Positions 22,213 through 30,540 of a stretch of 64,000 bases of DNA are shown piece after piece. The translations under genes were made by a program, and so were the position numbers. The DNA comes from Acinetobacter sp. C26M (lineage in GTDB: Bacteria > Pseudomonadota > Gammaproteobacteria > Pseudomonadales > Moraxellaceae): assembly GCF_023702675.1 (NCBI RefSeq), contig NZ_CP098478.1, positions 868,001 through 932,000 of the forward strand, given 5' to 3'. How positions within the stretch are numbered: the first letter of the stretch is position 1; each line of letters opens with the position of its first letter. Under the pieces are notes generated by a model. That model ran no database searches. It was not told where the DNA came from and was given only the letters and a program-made list of their open reading frames with translations.

Positions 22213-22961
22213 GCATCAATAAAGCACTGGTTGCCCAACGTTTTGCAAAAGCAGGGCAAAGCTATGTCGAGCATGCTGTGGTACAAAAACAGATTAGTGC
22301 GCAGTTATTTGAATACCTTAAAGTGTATTGTCCGCAAAGTTTGGGTTCAGTCTTTGAGATTGGCTGCGGTTCTGGCAATTTAACCTATTTATTTCAATCT
22401 CATTTTCAGGTTGAACAGCTGTTCTTAAATGACTTGTATGAAGATGTTGAGCAGCATTTTATACATTTTAAAGCTGTGAATTGGCTGATCGGAGATGTTG
22501 AACAGCTGACTTTACCACAGTCCTTGGATGCAGTGATTTCCAGTTCAGCATTACAGTGGATGATTGATCTGCCTAGATTATTGCAGCGAATTCATGCTGT
22601 GTTAAAACCCAATGCATATTTTGGTTTTTCTACTTTTGGGCCAGACAATTTAACTGAAATTAAGCAGCTAACAGGGCAAGGCTTAAATTATATTAGCTTA
22701 GAATCTTTAAAGCGACAGCTTGAACAGCAAGGTTTTGAAATCCTATTGATACAGCAAGATCATAAGCAGGTTTATTTTGATCATCCCAAATCGGTATTGC
22801 AGCATTTAAAGGCAACAGGTGTAACGGCAACGGCTCAATCGCATCGCTGGACCAAGCAATCCTTGCAGCAATTTTATTCAGATTATCAACAGTTTTATGA
22901 TGAGCAGGGTTTCAGCCTGACTTATCATCCGATTTATGTGATTGCGCGGAGAATAGCATGA
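22209..22961 (+). CDS. bioC: Malonyl-ACP O-methyltransferase BioC
   Basis: This 250-residue SAM-dependent methyltransferase starts biotin synthesis by methylating malonyl-ACP. Motif I is [15 protein letters not shown]. The BioC hallmark region [15 protein letters not shown] and [15 protein letters not shown] are present. It starts with GTG overlapping the bioF stop (GTGA) and ends overlapping bioD (ATGA). It works with BioH upstream. Confidence 0.94.
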   Translation: MSINKALVAQRFAKAGQSYVEHAVVQKQISAQLFEYLKVYCPQSLGSVFEIGCGSGNLTYLFQSHFQVEQLFLNDLYEDVEQHFIHFKAVNWLIGDVEQLTLPQSLDAVISSSALQWMIDLPRLLQRIHAVLKPNAYFGFSTFGPDNLTEIKQLTGQGLNYISLESLKRQLEQQGFEILLIQQDHKQVYFDHPKSVLQHLKATGVTATAQSHRWTKQSLQQFYSDYQQFYDEQGFSLTYHPIYVIARRIA

Positions 22962-23602
22962 GTGCAGCAATTTATTTTGTCAGCGGTATTGATACTGAAA
23001 TTGGTAAAACTTATGCCACAGGTTATCTTGCCAAACTTTGGACAGAACAGGGACAGCGTGTCATTACTCAGAAGTTGGTACAAACTGGGAATGTAGATAT
23101 TTCAGAAGATATTGAAAAACACCGTGAAATTATGGGCAGTGGCTGGTTTCAAGAAGATCATGAAAAGCTGACCATGCCTGAGATTTTTAGTTATCCAGCG
23201 TCACCGCATTTGGCGACACGTTTAGATGGACGAGATTTAGATTTCGCCAAGATCGAAGCAGCGACCAATGAACTTGCTCAGCGTTTTGATGTGGTGTTGT
23301 TAGAAGGTGCTGGTGGTTTAATGGTGCCTTTAACCACCGAGTTGTTGACGATTGATTATATCGTTCAGCATCAATTTCCTGTGATTTTAGTGACTTCTGG
23401 GCGTTTGGGCAGTATTAATCATACTTTATTGAGTTTAGAGGCTTTAAAGCAGCGTGGTTTGAGTTTGCATGCTTTAGTGTATAACTTAAAGGATGAGTCG
23501 AAAGATCCACTTATTTCGAAAGATACCGCAGATTATTTAAAAGATTATTTGGCAAAGCATTTTCCAGAAGCAGAATGGATTGAGTTGGAAAAGTTTAAAT
23601 AA
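22958..23602 (+). CDS. bioD: Dethiobiotin synthetase BioD
   Basis: This 214-residue P-loop enzyme closes the ureido ring of dethiobiotin using ATP and CO2. The N-terminal motif is [18 protein letters not shown], a BioD-type P-loop, and the second motif is [15 protein letters not shown]. Its ATG overlaps the bioC stop. It ends the operon; bioB is not in this window. Confidence 0.95.
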   Translation: MSAAIYFVSGIDTEIGKTYATGYLAKLWTEQGQRVITQKLVQTGNVDISEDIEKHREIMGSGWFQEDHEKLTMPEIFSYPASPHLATRLDGRDLDFAKIEAATNELAQRFDVVLLEGAGGLMVPLTTELLTIDYIVQHQFPVILVTSGRLGSINHTLLSLEALKQRGLSLHALVYNLKDESKDPLISKDTADYLKDYLAKHFPEAEWIELEKFK

Positions 23603-23644
23603 CTTTAGGTATTTATTGTCTAGTAAATGTCTGTGATCGTGGAG

Positions 23645-23739
23645 GGCGGCATGGATGCCGCCAAGTTAGACTGCGGTAACAAGGATGTACCGTCAGTCTA
23701 ACAAAAGATTTTTGTTACTTTTCATCTTTGAAAAGTAAG
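23645..23739 (-). repeat. Structured three-hairpin repeat R3, downstream of bioD (inverted copy of R2)
   Basis: Read on the minus strand it repeats the R2 order. A stem at 23715-23738 (TTACTTTTC/GAAAAGTAA) is followed by an outer stem at 23665-23702 (GTTAGACTG/CAGTCTAAC) with inner CGGTA/TACCG and one bulged base. GGCGGCAT-GG-ATGCCGCC comes last, at 23645-23662. Stem bases differ from R2 in matched pairs while the loop core GGTACATCCTTG is kept. It is followed by non-coding sequence up to the gene at 23822. Confidence 0.75.
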
Positions 23740-23821
23740 AGGTTTTCCCTATGATTGGATGAGAGCTTGGAGAGACTCCGTCAAGACCGCTTTCAGATTT
23801 AATCTCTAAAGAGAAATCATA

Positions 23822-24487
23822 ATGAATAAAAAGAATTTTATTTTTATAACCCTCTGCCTGTCAGGTCTAATCTCGACTACTCATGCTGCTGTACCTCCAG
23901 ATAAAACCATTATCAGTTGGATTACCAATTTACAAGATTCAAATGCCAATCCACCCCAAGCTATTCAGATAGATTCTACCGAAGCAGTGAAATTGATCTC
24001 TGGTGAGGAAGCCTATTTATCTGGTGTGAGTTTTGAAAATGCAGGACGTAATTTTTGGGCTGGTTATGTGTTAACTCGTCCAAAATTAAAACAGGCTCGA
24101 ATCTTAAAAGAGTTTGGCGGTCAATCGAATAGCTTCAAAGTGCATTCAACCGTTTATAAAGGCAAACTGACTCAACTGATCGAAATTGAAAGTGCAGGTT
24201 CAGGACAGGGGACGGTCGAGTCGAGTAAAAGCTTGGTTTATTTCACTCAGTGGACCAGCAAACTGATTACCGAGGTAGAAGAATCTTCATATGACGGACG
24301 CTATGATGAAAAACTGGGGGCAGAAGACTGTCGTACTGGTCGAGATAATTCAGGCTATTTAAATGTTATGCCTTATTCCCCTTATGTGATCCGAACAACG
24401 GTGATCGGAGATGCATGTAATAATAAACCCCAAGGCTACAAGGTGAGCAGTAAACTTATTCCTGTTGTGATCACTGAAATAAAATAA
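23822..24487 (+). CDS. Exported protein of unknown function
   Basis: This 221-residue protein has a clear signal peptide (NKKNFIFITLCLSGLISTTHA, cut before AVPPDK), so it is periplasmic or secreted. No lipobox is present. The mature part is mainly polar, with beta-rich segments such as YLSGVSFENAGRNFWAGYVLTRP. Two Cys (EDCRTG and DACNNK) could form a disulfide. I recognise no family. It is a single gene with its own upstream region after repeat R3, and it ends next to a terminator-like hairpin. Confidence 0.75.
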   Translation: MNKKNFIFITLCLSGLISTTHAAVPPDKTIISWITNLQDSNANPPQAIQIDSTEAVKLISGEEAYLSGVSFENAGRNFWAGYVLTRPKLKQARILKEFGGQSNSFKVHSTVYKGKLTQLIEIESAGSGQGTVESSKSLVYFTQWTSKLITEVEESSYDGRYDEKLGAEDCRTGRDNSGYLNVMPYSPYVIRTTVIGDACNNKPQGYKVSSKLIPVVITEIK

Positions 24488-24515
24488 AAAAAAGCTAACA
24501 AGCGAACTTGTTAGC
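24484..24515 (-). terminator. Terminator of the tonB-exbB-exbD-exbD operon
   Basis: The stem GCTAACAAG/CTTGTTAGC (24494-24515) has loop TTCG on the minus strand and is followed by eight T residues in that direction. It ends transcripts coming from exbD and may also stop the convergent gene. Confidence 0.85.
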
Positions 24516-24562
24516 GCAGGAGTAAAATTATAGTTATTGGATTAATTTATTGTTTTCTTTTT

Positions 24563-24979
24563 TTAGTTATTACTGACGATGCCGATTTTAGTGACATTGC
24601 TCTGTTGAGCGAGTGCCATCACCATCGCAATATTTTTATATTCAGCTTGTGCATCAGGCTTAAACTTAATCTGATCCTGATCGGCTTTTTGCGCGACCGA
24701 ATCAAACAAGGCTTTTAAGGCTGAACGATCAGCAACAGCTTGATCATTCCAAAAAATATGCCCTTGTGCATCAACTCGTAGATTGATGGTCTCAGGTGGT
24801 TTTTGCTCTGTCGGTGGTGGGGTACCATTTGGCAAGTTAATGTTGATTGCATTATTTGGTATCGGGATCGTGATAATAAACATAATCAACAACACCAACA
24901 TCACATCAATCAGCGGCGTCATGTTGACGTCGAGCATGACATCATCTTCATCATTTTTTGAACCCACGTTCATACCCAT
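24563..24979 (-). CDS. exbD: Biopolymer transport protein ExbD (second copy)
   Basis: This 138-residue inner-membrane protein has one N-terminal membrane segment and a periplasmic domain. The proton-path Asp is residue 25 in TPLIDVMLVLLIMF. With ExbB it uses the proton gradient to energise TonB. It lies 15 bases after the first exbD. The two ExbD proteins share the TM pattern but differ in the periplasmic domain, as in species that have exbD1-exbD2 pairs. Confidence 0.92.
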   Translation of the reverse strand: MGMNVGSKNDEDDVMLDVNMTPLIDVMLVLLIMFIITIPIPNNAININLPNGTPPPTEQKPPETINLRVDAQGHIFWNDQAVADRSALKALFDSVAQKADQDQIKFKPDAQAEYKNIAMVMALAQQSNVTKIGIVSNN

Positions 24980-24994
24980 GTGTGATTCCTCCTG

Positions 24995-25423
24995 TTATGG
25001 CGCAGAAGCAGGCGGGGTCGTGACAAATGCAATTTTGCCAATCCCTGCTTGTTGGGTTGTACTGATCACCTGATCAATTGCTTCATAGTGAGTCTGTTGA
25101 TCGCCACGAATATGAACCTCAGGCTGCGGACGTTTTTGTGCTTCAGCTTGTAAACGAGCAAGTAAAGTTTCTTTATTTGCAACGTGTTGTTCATTCCAGA
25201 AAATATCGCCCGTTTTATTGACGGAAAGCTGGATATTTTGTGGAGTCGTGGCATAAGGTGTGTTTTTCTCTTCGGGTAGTTTTACTGGAACCGTATGTGT
25301 GACGACTGGAACTGTGATTAAAAAGATAATCAGCAGTACCAGCATGATGTCGACCAGTGGGGTCGTGTTAATCGTCCCGATGACATCATCGTCATTTTGA
25401 TCTGAATTAATCATCATGCCCAT
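24995..25423 (-). CDS. exbD: Biopolymer transport protein ExbD (first copy)
   Basis: This 142-residue paralogue of the next gene has the conserved Asp25 in TPLVDIMLVLLIIF. A periplasmic domain from about residue 45 contains VNKTGDIFWNEQHVANKE. It starts 11 bases after exbB and belongs to the same transcript. Two ExbD types may form mixed motor complexes or serve different receptors; this cannot be decided from sequence. Confidence 0.92.
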   Translation of the reverse strand: MGMMINSDQNDDDVIGTINTTPLVDIMLVLLIIFLITVPVVTHTVPVKLPEEKNTPYATTPQNIQLSVNKTGDIFWNEQHVANKETLLARLQAEAQKRPQPEVHIRGDQQTHYEAIDQVISTTQQAGIGKIAFVTTPPASAP

Positions 25424-25434
25424 AATAGTGTTCC

Positions 25435-26310
25435 TTATTTAGAATCACGGTTTGGGTGATTACTATTTAAGTCACCGCTAAGTAATACAGCATGTAGGTC
25501 TGAACCAAATGAGCGAACATTGTCCATCACTGCTTTATTACGACGGGTTAGCCAGTTATAGCCAAGCACAGCAGGAACGGCCACTGCAAGACCAATTGCG
25601 GTCATAATCAACGCCTCACCCACAGGGCCAGCAACTTTATCAATCGATGCTTGGCCTGAAATACCAATTGCAGTAAGGGCATGGTAAATCCCCCAAACGG
25701 TTCCAAATAATCCTACGAATGGCGCAGTTGAACCCACTGTTGCAAGGAAGGCTAGGCCATTACTGAGATGGCTTTGTACTTTCTCAATAGCACGTTGGAT
25801 CGAGATCGTCACCCATGTGTTGAAATCAATACGCTCCAATAAGGTGCCATCATGATGTTTGGTTGAACGGATGCCTTTTTCAGCAATATAACGGTAGCTA
25901 CTATTGCTATTTAAACTTTCTGCAGCGCTATTTAAAGACTCTGCTTCCCAGAAATGACGTTCAGCTTCTGTGCCATGGCGCTTGATTTTACTTTGTTGAA
26001 ATACTTTCGACAGAATGATGTACCACGTCCCAATTGACATCAGAACCAAGATAAATAATGTTGATTTTGCGACTAAGTCACCTTCGCGCCAAAGTGCTTC
26101 TAAACCATATGGGTTATGTACTTTTTCAGCTGTTGCAGGTAATGGTGGCGGGGTTGGTGCTGCTTGTGCTGTGGCATCAGTTGTTACGGTGGTTACTGCT
26201 GTGGTTTGCGTAGTCTCATCAGCCCACACGGTTGCAACTGGTAGTAAGGTCGTGCCTGCGATTAGGCCAATTGCTGCGATTCGAGAAATACGTTTTGCTG
26301 TGTTCTTCAT
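25435..26310 (-). CDS. exbB: Biopolymer transport protein ExbB with N-terminal extension
   Basis: This 291-residue protein has three membrane segments of the MotA/TolQ/ExbB type, including LATVGSTAPFVGLFGTVWGIYHAL and the last segment MTAIGLAVAVPAVLGYN. A signal-like segment (RIAAIGLIAGTTLLPVATVWA) and a Thr/Ala/Pro-rich periplasmic stretch precede them, as in the longer ExbB class. The ATG at 26310 is chosen over a TTG at 26340 because GGAG lies nine bases upstream. It drives TonB together with the two ExbD proteins. Confidence 0.93.
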   Translation of the reverse strand: MKNTAKRISRIAAIGLIAGTTLLPVATVWADETTQTTAVTTVTTDATAQAAPTPPPLPATAEKVHNPYGLEALWREGDLVAKSTLFILVLMSIGTWYIILSKVFQQSKIKRHGTEAERHFWEAESLNSAAESLNSNSSYRYIAEKGIRSTKHHDGTLLERIDFNTWVTISIQRAIEKVQSHLSNGLAFLATVGSTAPFVGLFGTVWGIYHALTAIGISGQASIDKVAGPVGEALIMTAIGLAVAVPAVLGYNWLTRRNKAVMDNVRSFGSDLHAVLLSGDLNSNHPNRDSK

Positions 26311-26349
26311 CTTTAAATTCTCCAAAAATTGTTTATTCAATGCATTTAA

Positions 26350-27060
26350 TTAGGAAATCGTGAATGGATATTCGATTTCGTACCATTCTTGTTGTGGTAC
26401 ACCGTCTTTCATTGCTGGTTTAAATGTACACAGGCTATAAGCTTTGACTGCTGCTTTATCTAAGCTTTTACTACCACTCGACTTTTTGACTTTCGAATCA
26501 ATCACTTTGCCTGAACCGTCAACCAGTACACGAATACGTACCGTACCTTCTTCTTCATTCATCAGGGCTTCACGTGGGTATTCAGGTTTTTGACATCCTG
26601 CTTCACCTTCAGAAACACCACGCGAAATTCCTGCTGGTTTAGCTGGAGCTGCAGGCGCAGTAGGGGCTGTTGGAGCGGCAACAGGACTCGGACTTGCTGC
26701 TGGCGCAGGCGTTGGTGTAGCAACAGCCGTTTTAGTTGGTTGAGCAGGTGCTGGTTTTTGTACAGGTGTAACTTTCTCCACCTGTTTCGGTGGGTCAGGC
26801 ATCTTGGCCACTTTTTCGACCATTTTTGGTGGCTCGGGTGGCTTTTCTTTAGGTTTAGGTTCCTCTGGTTTTGGAGGCGGTGGTGGTTTGATGTCCTGAA
26901 TAATCTGTAGTTCTACAGGTTTGTCGACGGGCTTGCTAAAGTCGGTCGCTAAACTTGTCATCAGAATATAGGCGATAATGAGATGGAGAAATAACACCAA
27001 GCCAATACCAACAAGGCGTTTGGCAGGTTGATTTTCACTCTCAGAAAAGGGAATGCCCAT
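26350..27060 (-). CDS. tonB: Energy transducer TonB
   Basis: This 236-residue protein has an N-terminal anchor (RLVGIGLVLFLHLIIAYILM) and a Pro/Lys/Glu-rich span of about 90 residues that crosses the periplasm. It ends in a TonB domain with YPREALMNEEEGTVRIRVLV and YEIEYPF. Cys residues in GCQKPEYP and LCTFKPA could form a disulfide in that domain. AGGAG lies five bases before the ATG at 27060. It is the first gene of its operon and directly follows the receptor gene, suggesting a dedicated motor. Confidence 0.93.
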   Translation of the reverse strand: MGIPFSESENQPAKRLVGIGLVLFLHLIIAYILMTSLATDFSKPVDKPVELQIIQDIKPPPPPKPEEPKPKEKPPEPPKMVEKVAKMPDPPKQVEKVTPVQKPAPAQPTKTAVATPTPAPAASPSPVAAPTAPTAPAAPAKPAGISRGVSEGEAGCQKPEYPREALMNEEEGTVRIRVLVDGSGKVIDSKVKKSSGSKSLDKAAVKAYSLCTFKPAMKDGVPQQEWYEIEYPFTIS

Positions 27061-27171
27061 AATTACTCCTGAAATTGTAATCATGGATTCATCATCGTTT
27101 GGAGGACGGGATCAATTAAAAAATTGATACTGACCGCTTTAATTTTTGATGAATCATAGGATTACGGTAAA

Positions 27172-27210
27172 CCACTGCGACATAATGGAATTTATGTTGC
27201 AGTGGCGAAA
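27172..27210 (-). terminator. Hairpin after the receptor gene, upstream of tonB
   Basis: CCACTGC/GCAGTGG with inner ACATAA/TTATGT gives a stem of about 13 bp with one mismatch (27172-27205). On the minus strand it is read just after the receptor stop. The T-run is short (TTTACC), so termination may be partial and allow some read-through into tonB. Confidence 0.55.
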
Positions 27211-27214
27211 CTTA

Positions 27215-29893
27215 TTAAAATTTGTAGGTGCCTCTCAGGAAATATGCTCGCCCAGTTACATCGCTGTAGCGAGGGTCGTAACCATATTGGAAGTTATCTA
27301 ATACATTCGATGCGGATGGTTCCTCATCAAATATATTTTTTATACCTGCAGTAAGCTCTAGATTTTTAAAACCTTTATAGGTTCCTGAAATGTTGTACAG
27401 GGTATAGTCACTAACACGATGGTTGTCGAATTTATCATCACCCGTTTCATTTTGATCTTTATAACCTCGGTAGAACTCTTGCTCGAATACCATTTTCCAG
27501 TTTTCATAGCTCCAATTTACATTGGCAACATGCTTCCAGCGTAAAATTGCAGGGTCATCGTATTTGCCTGCATAACTGTCCCAAGTTCCACCTTTTTCTT
27601 CTTGTCGGTCATAATTAATAATATAAGTTCCATCAATTCCAAAGCCAAAGCGGCCTGTTACGGTCATTGGGGATAGGTAATTTAAGGCAAGGTCAATCCC
27701 TTGGGTTTTAACCCCACCCATATTGGTTAATGCGCTATTGATATATTGGAGACGGCCATCTTCACCACGAATGAAACGATCTGCATATTTTTCTGGATCA
27801 CCAAAAATCATGGCTTCACCAATACTATTAATCAGGCCATCAATTTTGATGTTGTAATAGTCAGCAGAGAAAACAAGATTCTTAATGGGTTCTACTACAA
27901 AACCAGCCGTGATTGAGGTGGATTCTTCTGGTTGTAAACCTTTGGTTCCGCCCTGAGTGCGATAAAATTGCGTATTACATTCAGTCTTATATTGTTCTGA
28001 GATCGCTTGTCCATTTGGGCAAAGTACAGGGTCATTGTATTTCGCTCCTGTATAGGTCTTACTCTGTGGTGCATTGATGTCATACAGACTTGGTGCACGG
28101 AAACCTGTACTGTATGAAGTACGGAACATTAACTGTTTTAAAGGCTCCCAACGGAAGGCTACTTTAGGATTGAAAGTATCACCAAAATCACTGTATTTAT
28201 CATAACGGGCAGCAAGTTGGGCTTCTAATGTTTTGGTAACAGGGATATGTAGCTCAGTAAAGACGGCTGTGATATCTCGTTTGCCCTTACTTTCTGGTTT
28301 GTCTGGATCAATTCCACTGCCTGGGACTTGTCTTACAATGTCTGAGTTAACATTTGCTTTCCAGTCTTGAGAACTGAAGCTTCCACCGAATGCAAAACCG
28401 ACATCACCAGCGGGAAGGGTATAAATTGGACGACTGACATTAAAGTCAAATGTAGTTGCAGTTAGGGTGCCTTTATTGGTATCTCCTTTAACTTCGAAGG
28501 ATTGCCATATATTTTGATCAGCACTTGGACCAAATGGATTCAGTTTTCCTGCATTTAAAGCGGCTTGTACTTGGCTCTGATTGAGATAGCCACCCGCAAA
28601 ACCATCTGTTGCTTCACTGCGCGCATAAGAAACACCAGTGTTGATATCCCATCCATAGGCTTCACCCTCTAAAGCAAGTAGTGCTCGATGTGATTCATTA
28701 ACAGGATTGGATATTCGATTACCTGCTTGCGAACGTAAATAAAGCTCTAAAGGTTCTCCACTTAAGCCACTGACAGCAGGTGTAATTCCGTTTCCTGGGT
28801 AGTAAGGACTTGTTGATGGAAGTGTAACAGAGCGGCTATAAACATCAGGTGCAATAGAAGTTGTAACTTCATTACGTGAATAAACATATTCACCAATGGC
28901 ATTAAAATTGTCATTTAATTTGAATGTGCCGCGCCCGAGTGCAGAAATGGTTTCTGATTTTGGAACGATACCGATCAATGCTTGTGTATTTAGATAGCAC
29001 AGCCCGCCATCTGCAACTGTATTTGGAGCATTATTACATCCTGTACTCGCATATGGGTTGCCCAGTTTTCCTGTTTTCGGATCACGAAAATTGGCAGGAA
29101 AACCATTGGCTGAACTTGCATCGATCCCTAGCTCAGGCAGAATGCCGCCTCTTTTACTGGCTTTACGATCACTTGCCATAATGTCATTTGAACGGCGGTA
29201 ATCAATGACGCCCATCACATTAAAACCTTGCTCCTCCAAATCCCCATAACCACCAAATATAGAGACATCCTGTTTGTCTCCCTCATTTTCTTCAGGCTGG
29301 ATCAAACCAGCACTAATATTTAATCCTTCAAAGGACTTCTTGGTAATAAAGTTGATTACACCTGCAATCGCATCTGCACCATAAATTGCAGAAGCTCCAT
29401 CACGGAGGATTTCAATGCGATCAACCATAGCCATTGGGATAATATTCAGGTTGGTTGTTGATGTACTAAATGGACTATATGCCAGACGACGACCATTCAA
29501 TAAAATCAAAGTTTTATCTGTACCTAATGCACGTAGATTTGCTGATGAACCTTCGGTATTACTTGCACCAACATTCTGGGCAGTAGCGAATCCAGCTTGG
29601 TTGGCACTGACTTTGGTTAAAGCCTCTTCAACGGTGGTTACGCCTTGCTTGGCAAGGTCATCGGCTTTGATAATCGTAATAGGCGATGCACTCTGTGCTG
29701 CAACCCCCTTAATGGATGAACCTGTAACAGCAACTTTTACGACTTTGGCTGCTTTTTCCTCGGAAGGCGATTCAGCCTCAGCAGCATGAGCCATGGTTAA
29801 ACACAGCATACTTAAACTGAGCGTACTGAGTTTAAGTATGGTTCTGCTCGCTTTTGGCAGAGCACTTGGTTGAGCGAAGTTGGCTTTTTTCAT
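27215..29893 (-). CDS. TonB-dependent outer membrane receptor
   Basis: This 892-residue receptor has a signal peptide (hydrophobic core TLSLSMLCLTMAHA), a TonB-box-like stretch (KVVKVAVTGSSIKG) and a plug domain (ANLRALGTDKTLILLNGRRLA, IEILRDGASAIYGADAIAGVINF). A 22-strand barrel follows, ending YFLRGTYKF. It belongs to the broad class without a siderophore-specific hallmark; such receptors carry peptides, sugars or other nutrients. It is divergent from the peptide-type ABC importer and upstream of tonB-exbBDD, so peptide-like cargo is inferred. No Fur box was recognised. Confidence 0.88.
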   Translation of the reverse strand: MKKANFAQPSALPKASRTILKLSTLSLSMLCLTMAHAAEAESPSEEKAAKVVKVAVTGSSIKGVAAQSASPITIIKADDLAKQGVTTVEEALTKVSANQAGFATAQNVGASNTEGSSANLRALGTDKTLILLNGRRLAYSPFSTSTTNLNIIPMAMVDRIEILRDGASAIYGADAIAGVINFITKKSFEGLNISAGLIQPEENEGDKQDVSIFGGYGDLEEQGFNVMGVIDYRRSNDIMASDRKASKRGGILPELGIDASSANGFPANFRDPKTGKLGNPYASTGCNNAPNTVADGGLCYLNTQALIGIVPKSETISALGRGTFKLNDNFNAIGEYVYSRNEVTTSIAPDVYSRSVTLPSTSPYYPGNGITPAVSGLSGEPLELYLRSQAGNRISNPVNESHRALLALEGEAYGWDINTGVSYARSEATDGFAGGYLNQSQVQAALNAGKLNPFGPSADQNIWQSFEVKGDTNKGTLTATTFDFNVSRPIYTLPAGDVGFAFGGSFSSQDWKANVNSDIVRQVPGSGIDPDKPESKGKRDITAVFTELHIPVTKTLEAQLAARYDKYSDFGDTFNPKVAFRWEPLKQLMFRTSYSTGFRAPSLYDINAPQSKTYTGAKYNDPVLCPNGQAISEQYKTECNTQFYRTQGGTKGLQPEESTSITAGFVVEPIKNLVFSADYYNIKIDGLINSIGEAMIFGDPEKYADRFIRGEDGRLQYINSALTNMGGVKTQGIDLALNYLSPMTVTGRFGFGIDGTYIINYDRQEEKGGTWDSYAGKYDDPAILRWKHVANVNWSYENWKMVFEQEFYRGYKDQNETGDDKFDNHRVSDYTLYNISGTYKGFKNLELTAGIKNIFDEEPSASNVLDNFQYGYDPRYSDVTGRAYFLRGTYKF

Positions 29894-30540
29894 TGATTAT
29901 TTAACCCCTAAATGGATTGCCACTCTAAAAATTCAATAAATCCGTTTTAGCAAGAGCTGTGCCAAACCCTATTTTTAGATTTCGGTTAATGTAGAATAAA
30001 ATGTGTAAAAGTGTTTTAGTTTTTATATATAAGCTTTTCATATTTTTACTAAATATTAAAAATATTGAAATAATTTTAAATGTGGATTGGTTAACATAAA
30101 GTTCCAAATAAGGTTCGGTTTTGTAATGCATTAAAATGAATCATAAAGTTTTATTTTTGCTTTTTTGTGGTGCAAATCATCTTTTATTGTTATAAAACAT
30201 GTGTTTTATTATTTTTATTTCATTGAAATGGAAAATAATATATAAAAATATGATTTGGCATAAAGTTACTTTTATTTAAGATGCGTGAAAATTAGACCTG
30301 CTAAGAATACATTTTGATTAAAAAATAAACATGATTTTTTTATTTGAAAAGTGGCATGAATTTAGCTAGGTAATTTTCGATCTTTAAGGGGTTTTTCTTT
30401 TGACTTAATTTTTCCAACTGGTAAAACATCATTAAATAAATGATTTTTTGATAAAAAATTGGAATGAGAATCGCTGAAAGGGAAACGGTTGTAGTGTTGA
30501 ATGCTATGCGAAAGTCTAGTATTTATTAAAAAACGATGAT
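29894..30540. other. 647-base AT-rich divergent regulatory region (receptor / importer)
   Basis: It is non-coding and very AT-rich, and should hold the promoters for the receptor (minus) and the importer operon (plus). An inverted repeat ATAAAACA-TG-TGTTTTAT is at 30192-30209 and is a possible operator. No riboswitch fold, Fur box or small ORF with a ribosome binding site was recognised. Confidence 0.5.
30192..30209. promoter_or_regulatory. Inverted repeat, possible operator
   Basis: The arms ATAAAACA and TGTTTTAT are perfect with a two-base centre. The site lies midway between the divergent receptor and binding-protein genes. Because the sequence is AT-rich, chance occurrence is possible. 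Confidence 0.3.
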
